Below are positions 8,110-16,303 of a DNA stretch of 25,564 bases, piece by piece. The DNA lies in the NCBI GenBank assembly GCA_003641695.1, contig QNBL01000002.1, positions 1 through 25,564 on the forward strand. The letters are read 5' to 3'. The position numbers were made by a program, and so were the translations under genes. This DNA comes from Spirochaetota bacterium (GTDB taxonomy: Bacteria; Spirochaetota; Spirochaetia; B11-G9). Under the pieces are notes generated by a model. It was not told where the DNA came from. It ran no database searches and worked only from the letters and a program-made list of their open reading frames with translations. The first letter of the stretch is position 1. Each line of letters opens with the position of its first letter.

Positions 8110-8868
8110 ACGGTAACCATCCGTTTTTACGAAGAACTGAACTATTTCCTTCCTGAATTAAAACGTAAACAGCCTTTCGAAGCTCCTTTGTATCCCGGAC
8201 AAAGTGTTAAGGATCTGATTGAGTCCCTGAACGTTCCCCATGTCGAAGTCGATCTTATTCTGATCAACGGAGTTTCTGTAGATTTTTCCTTTCAGCCGGC
8301 CCCGGGAGACTATATAAGTGTCTATCCTGTCTTTGAATCTCTGAATATAGAAAATGTTACCAGACTGCGGCCTCTTCCTTTAAGGGTCCCTGCTTTTGCT
8401 CTGGATGTGCATCTGGGCAAGCTGGCCAGATATCTGCGGCTTCTCGGGTTCAGGGCAGCGTACCGAAAGAACTGGGATGATGCAGAGCTTGTTGCTTATG
8501 GAGTGGCAAACTCTCTTATCGTTCTTACCAGAGACAGAGGTCTGCTTAAGAGAAAGCTCCTGAAAAGGGGAATGTTTGTATTCAGTACTGATCCGGAAGA
8601 ACAGCTGAGGGAGATCTGCCGGCGGCTGGATTTATACTCCATGGTTAACCCGTATACCCGTTGCCTTTCCTGTGGAGGAAAGCTTCGGGATCTGGTTTAC
8701 GGATCCGGGGAGTTCCTGTCAGTACAGGAAAGAATTCCTCCGGGAGTCCTTTCCTGGTGCAGGGAGTATTCCCTGTGTACTGTCTGCGGCAAACTTTTCT
8801 GGAAAGGGAGCCATATCAAGCATCTGGACAGGATAATCCGTACAATACAGGATGAATGTCTGCTCTAA
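8110..8868 (+). CDS. Ubiquitin-like / Mut7-C (PIN-like nuclease) protein with zinc ribbon; start codon uncertain
   Basis: The N-terminal part (about 80 residues; TIRFYEELNYFLPE, LINGVSVDFSFQPAPGDYIS) matches the MoaD/ThiS-like ubiquitin domain often fused to Mut7-C. It is followed by a Mut7-C domain (ALDVHLGKLARYLRLLGF, SLIVLTRDRGLLKRKLLKRG) with the acidic residues expected of a PIN-like RNase fold, and a four-cysteine zinc ribbon (CLSCGG ... CTVCGK). The family is predicted to process RNA, but its substrates are unknown. No ATG, GTG or TTG lies where the domain starts. AGGAG (8098-8102) is 7 nt before ACG 8110, which would give a protein beginning exactly where homologues begin. The only standard alternative, TTG 8029, lies 68 nt inside djlA and adds 27 unrelated residues. 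Function moderately sure, start unsure. Confidence 0.8.
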   Translation, partial: TVTIRFYEELNYFLPELKRKQPFEAPLYPGQSVKDLIESLNVPHVEVDLILINGVSVDFSFQPAPGDYISVYPVFESLNIENVTRLRPLPLRVPAFALDVHLGKLARYLRLLGFRAAYRKNWDDAELVAYGVANSLIVLTRDRGLLKRKLLKRGMFVFSTDPEEQLREICRRLDLYSMVNPYTRCLSCGGKLRDLVYGSGEFLSVQERIPPGVLSWCREYSLCTVCGKLFWKGSHIKHLDRIIRTIQDECLL

Positions 8869-9002
8869 TCTTGTTCAGTATTCCTCAAGTATTCCTGAAA
8901 TTTCATCATAGGCGTTTCTTCAACCCCACCACGGATAAGATTGGCACTGTTTTCTGCAGCTGCTGCCAAACTCCCGGTAAATTCCTTCCTTTTTAACAGC
9001 AA
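8865..9002 (-). CDS. Possible small hypothetical protein or gene remnant (45 aa)
   Basis: This minus-strand frame is open from a stop at 9054-9056 down to TAG at 8865-8867, overlapping the stop of the convergent Mut7-C gene by 2 bp. From TTG 9002, preceded by GGGG, it encodes a protein-like sequence with a helical Ala-rich stretch (EFTGSLAAAAENSANLIRGG) and the tail FQEYLRNTEQD. There is no ATG in frame and I do not recognise the family. It may be the preserved 3' end of a decayed gene. The rest of 8869-9120 shows no other gene I can support; a 14-codon frame with a good GGAGG (ATG 9080, stop 9122-9124) is noted separately. Confidence 0.25.
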   Translation of the reverse strand: MLLKRKEFTGSLAAAAENSANLIRGGVEETPMMKFQEYLRNTEQD

Positions 9003-9120
9003 CTGATCCCCGCACAGAAAACTCCCGGCATTAAGCTTGGCCCCTCTTTCCCCCTATCTGGTTTACCGGAGGTTAAAACATGATAAAAGACGGACATTTT
9101 ACTTTACAGGTACCCTGCTA

Positions 9121-9402
9121 TTAGTTCATATCCATTTCAAAAAGCTTGATTCCCTCAAAGGTAAAAAAGCTTTTTAAGGTTCCGATAATCTGCTTTATCC
9201 GTTCTGCTTCCGCCTGTTCACAATAAACAATCAGGCAGAAGTTTTCTTCAGGCCAAATGTGGTCCCCCATCCGGGGGCCCTGTCTTCCAACCCCCATTAC
9301 CTGGGGGATAAGGGTGTAGTGCTTTACGATACCTTCCCTTTTAAAAGCATCGAACATATCGTCCTGGATTGATCTGTTGGCAATTATCTCTATCCTTTTC
9401 AT
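9121..9402 (-). CDS. PII-like small protein associated with RND transporter (PG0541-type)
   Basis: The protein has 93 residues with the beta-alpha-beta repeat pattern of PII-like ferredoxin folds: MKRIEIIANRSIQDDMFDAF, then a glycine-rich loop GVGRQGPRMGDHIWPEENFC, then LIVYCEQAEAERIKQIIGTL. Such proteins are found as the last gene of RND efflux operons in Bacteroidetes and spirochaetes, and the family name PG0541 transporter-associated protein fits. The start overlaps the stop of the RND permease by 4 bp (ATGA), so the two are translationally coupled. By analogy with GlnK-AmtB it could bind and gate the pump in response to a ligand; that is inference. No terminator is visible after it. Confidence 0.75.
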   Translation of the reverse strand: MKRIEIIANRSIQDDMFDAFKREGIVKHYTLIPQVMGVGRQGPRMGDHIWPEENFCLIVYCEQAEAERIKQIIGTLKSFFTFEGIKLFEMDMN

Positions 9403-12400
9403 TTTTTTGCTCCCCTGTTTTCCATTCTTCTCATTTTCCGCTGTGCCCGTTTTTTTTCTCTTTTTTCGGCTCCTTCGTTAAAGATTGCATATACAACAGG
9501 AACTACAAAAAGGGTAAGCAATGCTCCAAAGGTCAAACCTCCGACAACAGTTTTACCGATTGGGTTAACCAGTGCAGCTGCTTCCCCGGGGAAGAATGCC
9601 ATTGGGATAAGTCCGAGAACAGTAGTCAGGGTTGTCATAAGTATCGGGCGCAAGCGGTTCCCTCCTGCTTCTACACAGGCATCGTGGATCGATAATCCCC
9701 GTTTGCGCAGAAGGTTGGTATAGTCCACCAGAACAATCCCGTTGTTTACAATAATACCCGCCAGCATGATCAGGCCGACAGCTGTAAGAATATTGAACAT
9801 TTCTCCGGTGGCAACATACAACAGAACCACTCCTATAAGAGACAGAGGGATGGTAAAAAGGATTATAAAGGGGTCAAGAAGAGACTCAAACAGACTTGCC
9901 ATGACACCGAATACGAGGAATACCGCGACAAGCATAATGATAACTAACTTTATGCCGTACTTCATTAAATTAGCATAATCCCCTGAGAACTCAATGGTAA
10001 GGCCTTCTTCAGCAGGGATGGCTTCTTTTACTGCCGCCTCTATCCGAAGGGAAATATCGTTAAGGGATGTCCCGGGAACAGTCCCGGCTGTAACATGAAT
10101 AGTTCTTGCTTTGTTCTCACGATTAATTGCCACTGGTCCGGTCGTTTTTTTATAGCTTGCAAAACTGGCCAGGGGGATTCGACTGCCTGACTGATTCATT
10201 ACAAATATTTTGTTTAAATCGGGGAGCTCATCCCTGTCCTTTTCATCGAGAATAACAATGATATCGTATTCCGATCCTCTGTCACGGTACCTCGAAGCGG
10301 TTATTCCATCTATACTTGCTTTAATCTCCTGTCCTACTGCATAAATAGTAAGCCCGAGAGTGTACAGCTTATCCCGGTCAATCATTATATCGGCCTGGGG
10401 GAGTCCGTCTTTTATATCAATGGATGGCTCAGTCACTTCGGGGAATTTATCTTTGAGCAGCCCCTGGATGTTCTCTGCTACCTTTTTGGAGAGTACCATG
10501 TCTTCTGATTTAACAAGAATATCAACCGGACTGCTCGAAAAACCCCCTTGCATATTACTTCCGAAAGAGAATACTGCTGACGGAAAATCGTTGAAATGTT
10601 TTCGCAGTTTTTTCTTTACATCTTCTGATGAATCCTTCCGCTTGTTAAACGGTGGAAGGTTGACTCTAATGGTGCCTTTATTGGTTTCGGCGGATCCGAG
10701 AAATCCCATAAAATTCTTGCTTCCAGCTTGTACAATAATTTCTTCGTACCCGTTTATCTCGTTTCGTATTATTTTCTCAACCTGCAGGAGGACTGATTCA
10801 GTTACATCAAGCCTGGTTCCCTGGGGAAGTTCTACTGAAAGCTGAATGGTATCATCCATCTGGGAGGGCATAAACTGAAACCCTGCACCTTTTATGAGTG
10901 CCATTGAACCTGCAAAAAGAATCAGTATGCTTATCAGGGTAAGTTTCTTGTGATTTAAAACTATTGCAACACCGTGTTTATAAGCATTATCCAGCCGAAT
11001 GAAGAAAACTTCCATTTTGCTGTCCAGCCAATGCAGCAGTCCTTTAAGGGGCCGCTGTTTTCTGCTGGATATCGGTAAGTAATGGCTTGCAAGTACAGGT
11101 GTCAGGGTTACGGCAACAATGAGGGAAGCGGTAAGAGAGATTACAACGGTAAAAGATAAGCCGGAGAAAAGTTCTCCGTATATATCAAGCTGGCTTTTAA
11201 AAATAACTATTGGTGCAAATACACAGATGGTTGTGAGTGTTGAAGAAGTTATTGCGTTGATCATTTCCTGGGCCCCAAGTTTTGCAGAAGTGGTCAGTTT
11301 TGTTCCTTTTTCTCTGTAACGGAAGATATTCTCCAGAATAACAATCGAATTATCCACGAGCATACCAATTCCCAAAGCCAGCCCAGCCAGCGTCATTATG
11401 TTAAGAGTAAGTCCGGCGAAATACATCAGCATCAAAGTGATAATAAGGGAAACCGGGATGGTAAGTCCGATAATGAATGTTGTTCTGATGCTTCGCAGAA
11501 AAATAAAAAGAACAAAAACGGCAAGCAGTGCTCCGGTAAGGGCCGTAGAGGCAACCTGTTTAATGGAATTCTTAATGATATCTGTTGTATTGAATATTTC
11601 TGTAACAGAAACACCGGATGGAACCTCTTTATTGATCTTTTTCAGCCGGTTCCTGACATTCTCGGCGACCTGAACCGAGTTTGTTCCGCTTTGTTTCTGA
11701 ACGATTAATTGAACTCCGGGTTTACCGTTTATATACACAAGAGTATCTTCATCCTTAAAGCCTTCATGGACATTTGCAATATCGCGCAGGCGTATAACCT
11801 TTACTGGTGAAGGTTCTATTGATGGGATTCCGGGGATACTTCCCCCTTTATATCCTATTACTGTATTTTTTATTTCTTCAATGCTTTTATATTCACCGGT
11901 TGTTGAAACAAGCAGGTTTTTGTTTTCCGAAAGAATGCTCCCGGCAGATATCTGCATATTCTGTCCCCGTATCATGTTCGCGACCTGTGTTAGGGTAATA
12001 TCGTATGCTTCCAGCCTGTTTTGAGGAATTTCGACCCGTACAGCCTTCTCCCTCCCTCCGGAAACACTTGTCAGTCCAACGCCTTCCACCTGCTCTATTC
12101 TCGGCTGTACAATATTTTCTGATATTTCTCTCAGTTCCTCAGGTGTCCGGGGCCCGGAAACGGTTAAACCAAGAATAGGAATCATTGAAGGATCAAATTT
12201 GAAGATAATCGGAGAATCTGCCTCTTCCGGCAGCCACCGTTTCAGCATATCAAGGCTGTCCCTTACATCGGCTGCAGCTTCCGACATATCCGCCCCGTAG
12301 GTAAACCGTACAATTATGGTACTTGTACCCTTTGAAGATGTTGATGTTATTGTATCAATCTTGCTTATGTTGCTTAAGGAGTTTTCTATAGGCCGGGAAA

Positions 12401-12587
12401 GTGTTTTTTCAATTTCCAGAGGACCGGCTCCTTGGTAGGTTGTCATAACAACCAAAATCGGCGGTTCTATCTCCGGATACAGGTCGATGGACAGATCTGT
12501 AGCTGCGTAAATTCCCAGTCCCGCCAGCAGTACGAAAACAATGAGAATGGTTGTTGGTCGTTCGACAACGGTTTTTGAAATACTCAC
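9399..12587 (-). CDS. RND-family multidrug efflux permease (AcrB/SwrC-like inner-membrane pump)
   Basis: At 1062 residues it has the usual RND length: membrane helix 1 (about 11-29), a first periplasmic loop, helices 2-6 with the proton-relay motif GIGMLVDNSIVILEN (Asp412-Asn413, with one Asp instead of the Asp-Asp of AcrB), a second periplasmic loop and helices 8-12 (MLAGIIVNNGIVLVDYTNLL). The helix 10 Lys of AcrB is not present at the usual place, as in SwrC/MdtB-like pumps. RND permeases use the proton gradient to export drugs, bile acids or metabolites through an adaptor and an outer-membrane channel. The start is GTG 12587 with AAGGAG (12600-12595) that overlaps the TAA of the adaptor gene. 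The C-terminus is very basic (KREKKRAQRKMRRMENR). Substrate not predictable. Confidence 0.95.
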   Translation of the reverse strand: MSISKTVVERPTTILIVFVLLAGLGIYAATDLSIDLYPEIEPPILVVMTTYQGAGPLEIEKTLSRPIENSLSNISKIDTITSTSSKGTSTIIVRFTYGADMSEAAADVRDSLDMLKRWLPEEADSPIIFKFDPSMIPILGLTVSGPRTPEELREISENIVQPRIEQVEGVGLTSVSGGREKAVRVEIPQNRLEAYDITLTQVANMIRGQNMQISAGSILSENKNLLVSTTGEYKSIEEIKNTVIGYKGGSIPGIPSIEPSPVKVIRLRDIANVHEGFKDEDTLVYINGKPGVQLIVQKQSGTNSVQVAENVRNRLKKINKEVPSGVSVTEIFNTTDIIKNSIKQVASTALTGALLAVFVLFIFLRSIRTTFIIGLTIPVSLIITLMLMYFAGLTLNIMTLAGLALGIGMLVDNSIVILENIFRYREKGTKLTTSAKLGAQEMINAITSSTLTTICVFAPIVIFKSQLDIYGELFSGLSFTVVISLTASLIVAVTLTPVLASHYLPISSRKQRPLKGLLHWLDSKMEVFFIRLDNAYKHGVAIVLNHKKLTLISILILFAGSMALIKGAGFQFMPSQMDDTIQLSVELPQGTRLDVTESVLLQVEKIIRNEINGYEEIIVQAGSKNFMGFLGSAETNKGTIRVNLPPFNKRKDSSEDVKKKLRKHFNDFPSAVFSFGSNMQGGFSSSPVDILVKSEDMVLSKKVAENIQGLLKDKFPEVTEPSIDIKDGLPQADIMIDRDKLYTLGLTIYAVGQEIKASIDGITASRYRDRGSEYDIIVILDEKDRDELPDLNKIFVMNQSGSRIPLASFASYKKTTGPVAINRENKARTIHVTAGTVPGTSLNDISLRIEAAVKEAIPAEEGLTIEFSGDYANLMKYGIKLVIIMLVAVFLVFGVMASLFESLLDPFIILFTIPLSLIGVVLLYVATGEMFNILTAVGLIMLAGIIVNNGIVLVDYTNLLRKRGLSIHDACVEAGGNRLRPILMTTLTTVLGLIPMAFFPGEAAALVNPIGKTVVGGLTFGALLTLFVVPVVYAIFNEGAEKREKKRAQRKMRRMENRGAKK

Positions 12588-12597
12588 ACTATTCTCC

Positions 12598-13551
12598 TTA
12601 CTGCAGGTTGGCGCTGCTCTCTAGTGGAGCTTCGCTGCTGACTACCTTGACTGGAACACCGTCGGCAAGAAGGGTTTGCCCATGGATAACAATTTCTTCT
12701 CCAGCCTCAAGTCCTTCTGTTATTTCTACCTGATTATCTATCCGCAGCCCGGGAACAATAATACGTTTTTCTACTCTTTTCTCACCGGAAGCGTCAGCAG
12801 GAGGAACAACAAATACATAGGTCTGCCCGAATCGTGAAAGCAGGGTTTCCGCAGGAATTTTAACTATGCTGCTTTTTTCTTCGGTTATCAGTTTTACGCT
12901 TGCAAACATACCGGCTTTCAACAACCTGCCCGGATCTTCTACATGCAGTTTAATTTCCAGAGTCCTGGATGCCGGATCTACAACAGGGCTTATTTCCCGT
13001 ATAGCACCTTTAAAGGTTTTTTCCGGATATGCTTCTGTTGTAATACGTGCGGGAAGCCCAATTTTCATTTTGGAAATAAACCTTTCTGCCACATACACAA
13101 TAATTTCCAGTTCGTTCATCTTCCCTATTTTTGCTATCGGTATACTGGGTGCTGCAACGCTTCCCACCTGAGCCGGGATTGCGGTAACTGTTCCTGTTAT
13201 CGGAGCTTTTACCGGGCTGAATGCAAAGGTCATTCCGGGGCGGGAAGGGTCTATTTGAGCAATAACCTGATCTTTTTTTACTCGCTGTCCAATCTTAACT
13301 GAAAAACTTTTCAGTTTTCCGGTTGTTTCCGGATAAACATTAACCTCGGTCCTGGCTGTTATATCCCCATTCAGTTCGAGGTACTCTTTAATATCCCCTT
13401 TTACTGCAGTTATTGTACTTACCGCAAAAACAGTTGTTTCCACAGTGTCAGTGGAAGCAGTTTCCTTTTTTGCCGATTTTTGCTTGCTGCAGCCGAAAGG
13501 AATGAGCAGTATGGTAAAGATTAAGATTGCTGTTGCTGTTTTTTTAGTCAT
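12598..13551 (-). CDS. Periplasmic adaptor (membrane-fusion) lipoprotein of the RND pump
   Basis: The 317-residue protein has a lipoprotein signal peptide: MTKK, a hydrophobic core, then the lipobox LIPFGC with Cys21. It continues with a beta-barrel/lipoyl half (GDITARTEVNVYPETTGKLK), a very short hairpin region, the second lipoyl half (APITGTVTAIPAQVGSVAAP) and the barrel and membrane-proximal domains (GLPARITTEAYPEKTFKGAI, LLSRFGQTYVFVVPP). It links permease and outer-membrane factor in the periplasm. It overlaps the TolC-like gene by 8 bp and lies 10 bp before the permease GTG. The near absence of the long alpha-helical hairpin resembles CusB/short MFPs rather than AcrA. Confidence 0.93.
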   Translation of the reverse strand: MTKKTATAILIFTILLIPFGCSKQKSAKKETASTDTVETTVFAVSTITAVKGDIKEYLELNGDITARTEVNVYPETTGKLKSFSVKIGQRVKKDQVIAQIDPSRPGMTFAFSPVKAPITGTVTAIPAQVGSVAAPSIPIAKIGKMNELEIIVYVAERFISKMKIGLPARITTEAYPEKTFKGAIREISPVVDPASRTLEIKLHVEDPGRLLKAGMFASVKLITEEKSSIVKIPAETLLSRFGQTYVFVVPPADASGEKRVEKRIIVPGLRIDNQVEITEGLEAGEEIVIHGQTLLADGVPVKVVSSEAPLESSANLQ

Positions 13552-14953
13552 TGTTTACTTCCTTTATATCATCCAACGTTGCGTTTAAAGCATATTCAAG
13601 ATCAAGCATGCCTGTTAAATAGTTGTATTTCTCTTTCAATACTTCAAGTTTTGCGTTATTCAAGTCTCTTTCCGAGTCCTCTACTTCAAGAAGTTCTTTG
13701 CTCCCGGCTCTGTAGGCTTCCCGGGACATCCGGTATGCTCGTTCAGCAAGTTCCACGTTCAGGGCCAGTACTTTGAGCTGATCTGCGGATTTTTTAAGTT
13801 TCATCACAAGTGTTTTAATTTCCATCCTGGCTCCTGCCCTGGCCTGGTCAAGTCCGATTTCAGCCTTCCTTATCCCATCTTCCATATCATGTATACCTGC
13901 CCTGGTTTTTGATCCCGGCAAAAAGGAGTCCAGGGAGAGGGCGAGGGTGAGCCTGAGCATCCCGCTCTGCTGTTTCCAGTTATCTCCCATTTGGCTGAAC
14001 CAGTTGTCTTTTAACGGATCCCCCTGGAAAGCAGGATCAAAACTCAGTCCCAATGCAAGTGTAGGGGTCATTGCCTGAAGCTGCAGAGCAGATTTTGAAG
14101 TTTTAAGGCTTTCAATGGTTGTCGTCAGCGACTGTAAATCCAGCCGGCGGGCAAGAAACTGATCAGATAATTTTTGCCAGTCCAGGGGTATCGGATTAAT
14201 CTGAATATCCCCCTTTACTTCGAGGGAATCGGTTATGGGAATACCCAGCATCATCTTGAAACTGTCAAGCATTGAGGTGTATCCCAGGTGCATCTCTGCC
14301 AGTGCCGGTTTCAGGTTCTCCCAGCCTACTTGAGCAGAGAGGACTGAAAGTTCCGGTACCAGTCCGTTGGAGTAGTTTGTTTTTGCCTGCAGATACCGCT
14401 CTTCAGCTGCCGTAACATTCTGCTCCATAAGTTTAATATTCTCTTTAAAAACAAGAATATTGTAAAAATTCTTTCGAACATCCCTTTCCATCTGTTTTTC
14501 TGCAGTTTCCCTGGATATTCTCCCTGACCGGTAATCTATCCGGGTACTTTCAATTTCTTTCATTAAAGCGAGATTCAAATTGAGGGACAAATCCAGCCCG
14601 GCAGAAAGTCCCCATCGGGGAAGATCGAAGGATGAAGAAAGCACCTGGTCGTATACCGATCCAACTCCGGGAATCATCGATGTTGGGGATGGATATCCGG
14701 ATATCCCGCTCATGGATTGCTCTGTGTTCCACCGGATCATGGTGCCGTTTGCCTGCAGGGATGGAAGGAATTTATTCCATGCAGTATCTTTTGCCCTTTT
14801 CTTCGTTAAAAGATCTATATCCGCACTTTTAAGACTCAGATTATTGGCTCTGGCAAGATCGACTGCCTGCTCAATCGTTAATATTCTCTCTGCTGCTGCA
14901 GCGGTGTAGATGCTGAAGAAAGCTGCAAGTACAAGTAAAATATATTTTTTCAT
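13544..14953 (-). CDS. TolC-like outer-membrane efflux protein
   Basis: I chose ATG 14953 (469 aa). It is preceded by GGGAG, and the protein then starts with a clear Sec signal peptide (MKKYILLVLAAFFSIYTAAA/AE). The in-frame ATG at 15052 would add 33 charged residues lying inside tetR. The mature part has the duplicated helix-rich OEP pattern: ILTIEQAVDLARANNLSLKS at the start, VTAAEERYLQAKTNYSNGLV mid-way and ALNVELAERAYRMSREAYRA near the end. It forms the trimeric outer-membrane duct for the RND pump. It overlaps the stop of tetR by 4 bp (ATGA) and the start of the adaptor by 8 bp. The order of outer-membrane factor before adaptor and permease is less common than the reverse. Confidence 0.93.
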   Translation of the reverse strand: MKKYILLVLAAFFSIYTAAAAERILTIEQAVDLARANNLSLKSADIDLLTKKRAKDTAWNKFLPSLQANGTMIRWNTEQSMSGISGYPSPTSMIPGVGSVYDQVLSSSFDLPRWGLSAGLDLSLNLNLALMKEIESTRIDYRSGRISRETAEKQMERDVRKNFYNILVFKENIKLMEQNVTAAEERYLQAKTNYSNGLVPELSVLSAQVGWENLKPALAEMHLGYTSMLDSFKMMLGIPITDSLEVKGDIQINPIPLDWQKLSDQFLARRLDLQSLTTTIESLKTSKSALQLQAMTPTLALGLSFDPAFQGDPLKDNWFSQMGDNWKQQSGMLRLTLALSLDSFLPGSKTRAGIHDMEDGIRKAEIGLDQARAGARMEIKTLVMKLKKSADQLKVLALNVELAERAYRMSREAYRAGSKELLEVEDSERDLNNAKLEVLKEKYNYLTGMLDLEYALNATLDDIKEVNND

Positions 14954-16173
14954 GTTATGCTCCCTTTTAGTCCATGGAGGACCAGTGAATATATAGTACG
15001 CAATTCTTTTATTTTTTCTTTTTTTGTTACACTTTTCCCCCGGCAGTTCCACAATTTCTGCAGTAAAATGGAATTCATTCCCTGTGCAACGAGTTCAGGA
15101 GGAAATTTTAAAGGGTTAAACTCCGTTGAATTTGTTAATAGAGTTATGTACTCGGTATATTTGGGAAAGAGTGGTTTTTCCGGAAATACTACTGGTTTGT
15201 TGACAAACTGAACTTGCAGCCAGTTCATTATACTGAAGATTGACGGTTTCAGGTCGAAATACATCCAGGTAACAAAAAAAACAGCGTACAGCTGTTCCCT
15301 GTAATTCCGGAATTGTCGTACCCGCTCTTCAATTAAAGTTCTGAGCTGTTCGATTTCCCGGTGGACGACCTCAGTAATCATTTCTTCCCGGTTTTTAAAA
15401 TAAAAATAGAGACTGCTTTTTCTCATGGAAAGTCTTTCGGCGATGGATTCAACGGTAGTTTCCCATATTCCCTTTTCTGCTATTACTTCAGCAACAGCTG
15501 AAAATACCCGGTTATAGGGAGCAATATCTTCCACTCCTATCATTGACAGGGTTTCAACTTTATTAAAATCTATAGGGACTATGTTCTTTCTTCCGTCATC
15601 AATTCCGTTTTCAAGAACAAAAAGAAGATTTTTTTTAAGTTGCTCCTGCTCAGTAGTGTTGTAGACCTGCTTTGAAAAAAGACGCTGATTGAGAAAAAAG
15701 GCAGAAACAGCTGAGATATAATCGAGCGAAGCTTTAATATCGTCTTGTTTAACACCGCATTGGTGCAGCAGCTCGGGATTAAGGAGCGGGGTGGATGTTT
15801 CTTTGACTTTATTAAGCAGGTCCTGCGATTCCTGTGTCCTTCTGAAAAGATGGGAGACCAAAAACCGGTAATAGTGGTAGTGGGAACTCATAAATCCGAC
15901 ACTATAGGTAATATGCCTTTTTAGCACTGTTCTCAGATTGTATTGCGGCAATGGGTCTGCATCTTCCAACGCTGCCTGATAAGCACTTACAAAGCTATGT
16001 TTCAATGCTTCAAGGAGTTCCTCTTTGTTTTTAAAGTAGCGGTACAGAGATGTTTTACTCACTCCCAGGGCATTTGCCAGTGAAGACAGGCTGGTATTGT
16101 AAAAAAAATCATCTCCCCATACCTGGAGTGCCGTTTCAATTATTTGTTTCTTTCTTTTTTCTTTTTTATCCAT
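14950..16173 (-). CDS. Double TetR-family transcriptional regulator (two fused repressor units)
   Basis: At 407 residues it is about twice the usual TetR length. Residues 1-60 are a full TetR DNA-binding domain (IIETALQVWGDDFFYNTSLS then LANALGVSKTSLYRYFKNKE) followed by a helical ligand-binding-like domain. Around 215-275 a second DNA-binding domain begins (VFSAVAEVIAEKGIWETTVE then IAERLSMRKSSLYFYFKNRE, Met250 onward), again followed by a helical domain. No stop separates the units, so a single chain could act as a pseudo-dimer. It is the first gene of the efflux operon and ends in a 4-bp overlap with the TolC-like gene. It probably represses its own operon through the palindrome at 16190-16209. 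There is no clear ribosome-binding site before ATG 16173 (AAAACAAAACT). Confidence 0.93.
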   Translation of the reverse strand: MDKKEKRKKQIIETALQVWGDDFFYNTSLSSLANALGVSKTSLYRYFKNKEELLEALKHSFVSAYQAALEDADPLPQYNLRTVLKRHITYSVGFMSSHYHYYRFLVSHLFRRTQESQDLLNKVKETSTPLLNPELLHQCGVKQDDIKASLDYISAVSAFFLNQRLFSKQVYNTTEQEQLKKNLLFVLENGIDDGRKNIVPIDFNKVETLSMIGVEDIAPYNRVFSAVAEVIAEKGIWETTVESIAERLSMRKSSLYFYFKNREEMITEVVHREIEQLRTLIEERVRQFRNYREQLYAVFFVTWMYFDLKPSIFSIMNWLQVQFVNKPVVFPEKPLFPKYTEYITLLTNSTEFNPLKFPPELVAQGMNSILLQKLWNCRGKSVTKKEKIKELRTIYSLVLHGLKGSIT

Positions 16174-16189
16174 AGTTTTGTTTTGCTAT

Positions 16190-16209
16190 GTTACCGAACA
16201 GTCGGTAAC
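16190..16209. promoter_or_regulatory. TetR-type operator, perfect 20-bp palindrome
   Basis: GTTACCGAACAGTCGGTAAC consists of 8-bp perfect arms around ACAG and has the ACCGA...TCGGT pattern common to TetR-family operators. It overlaps the predicted transcription start of the tetR-efflux operon and lies 16 bp before the tetR start codon. Confidence 0.8.
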
Positions 16210-16215
16210 TTTTTA

Positions 16216-16244
16216 AGTGTAATCTTACCTTGGAAAAATGTCAA
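16216..16244 (-). promoter_or_regulatory. Sigma70-type promoter of the tetR-efflux operon
   Basis: On the minus strand TTGACA (16244-16239) and TACACT (16221-16216) are 17 bp apart. The start point is predicted near 16209, at the edge of the operator. Confidence 0.7.
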
Positions 16245-16248
16245 GCAT

Positions 16249-16297
16249 CAAGATACTGTATTGGTATCTTGCTCCGGTGCCTTTTGGCGGATAGAAT
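16249..16297 (+). promoter_or_regulatory. Inverted repeat and putative leaderless promoter of dsdA
   Basis: CAAGATAC (16249-16256) and GTATCTTG (16264-16271) form perfect 8-bp arms around 7 bp. A weak -35 TTGCTC (16269-16274) overlaps the right arm, and 17 bp further lies -10 TAGAAT (16292-16297), only 6 bp before ATG 16304. The arms could be the site of a second regulator. Confidence 0.4.
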
Positions 16298-16303
16298 AGT
16301 CCC

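Noticed and set aside
10360..10845. Plus-strand open frame of 161 codons inside the RND gene
   Set aside because: It lies antisense to the second periplasmic loop of the permease and has no start signal.
14954..15052. N-terminal extension of the TolC-like protein from ATG 15052
   Set aside because: The extension is charged and lies inside tetR; starting at 14953 gives a clean signal peptide with a GGGAG ribosome-binding site.
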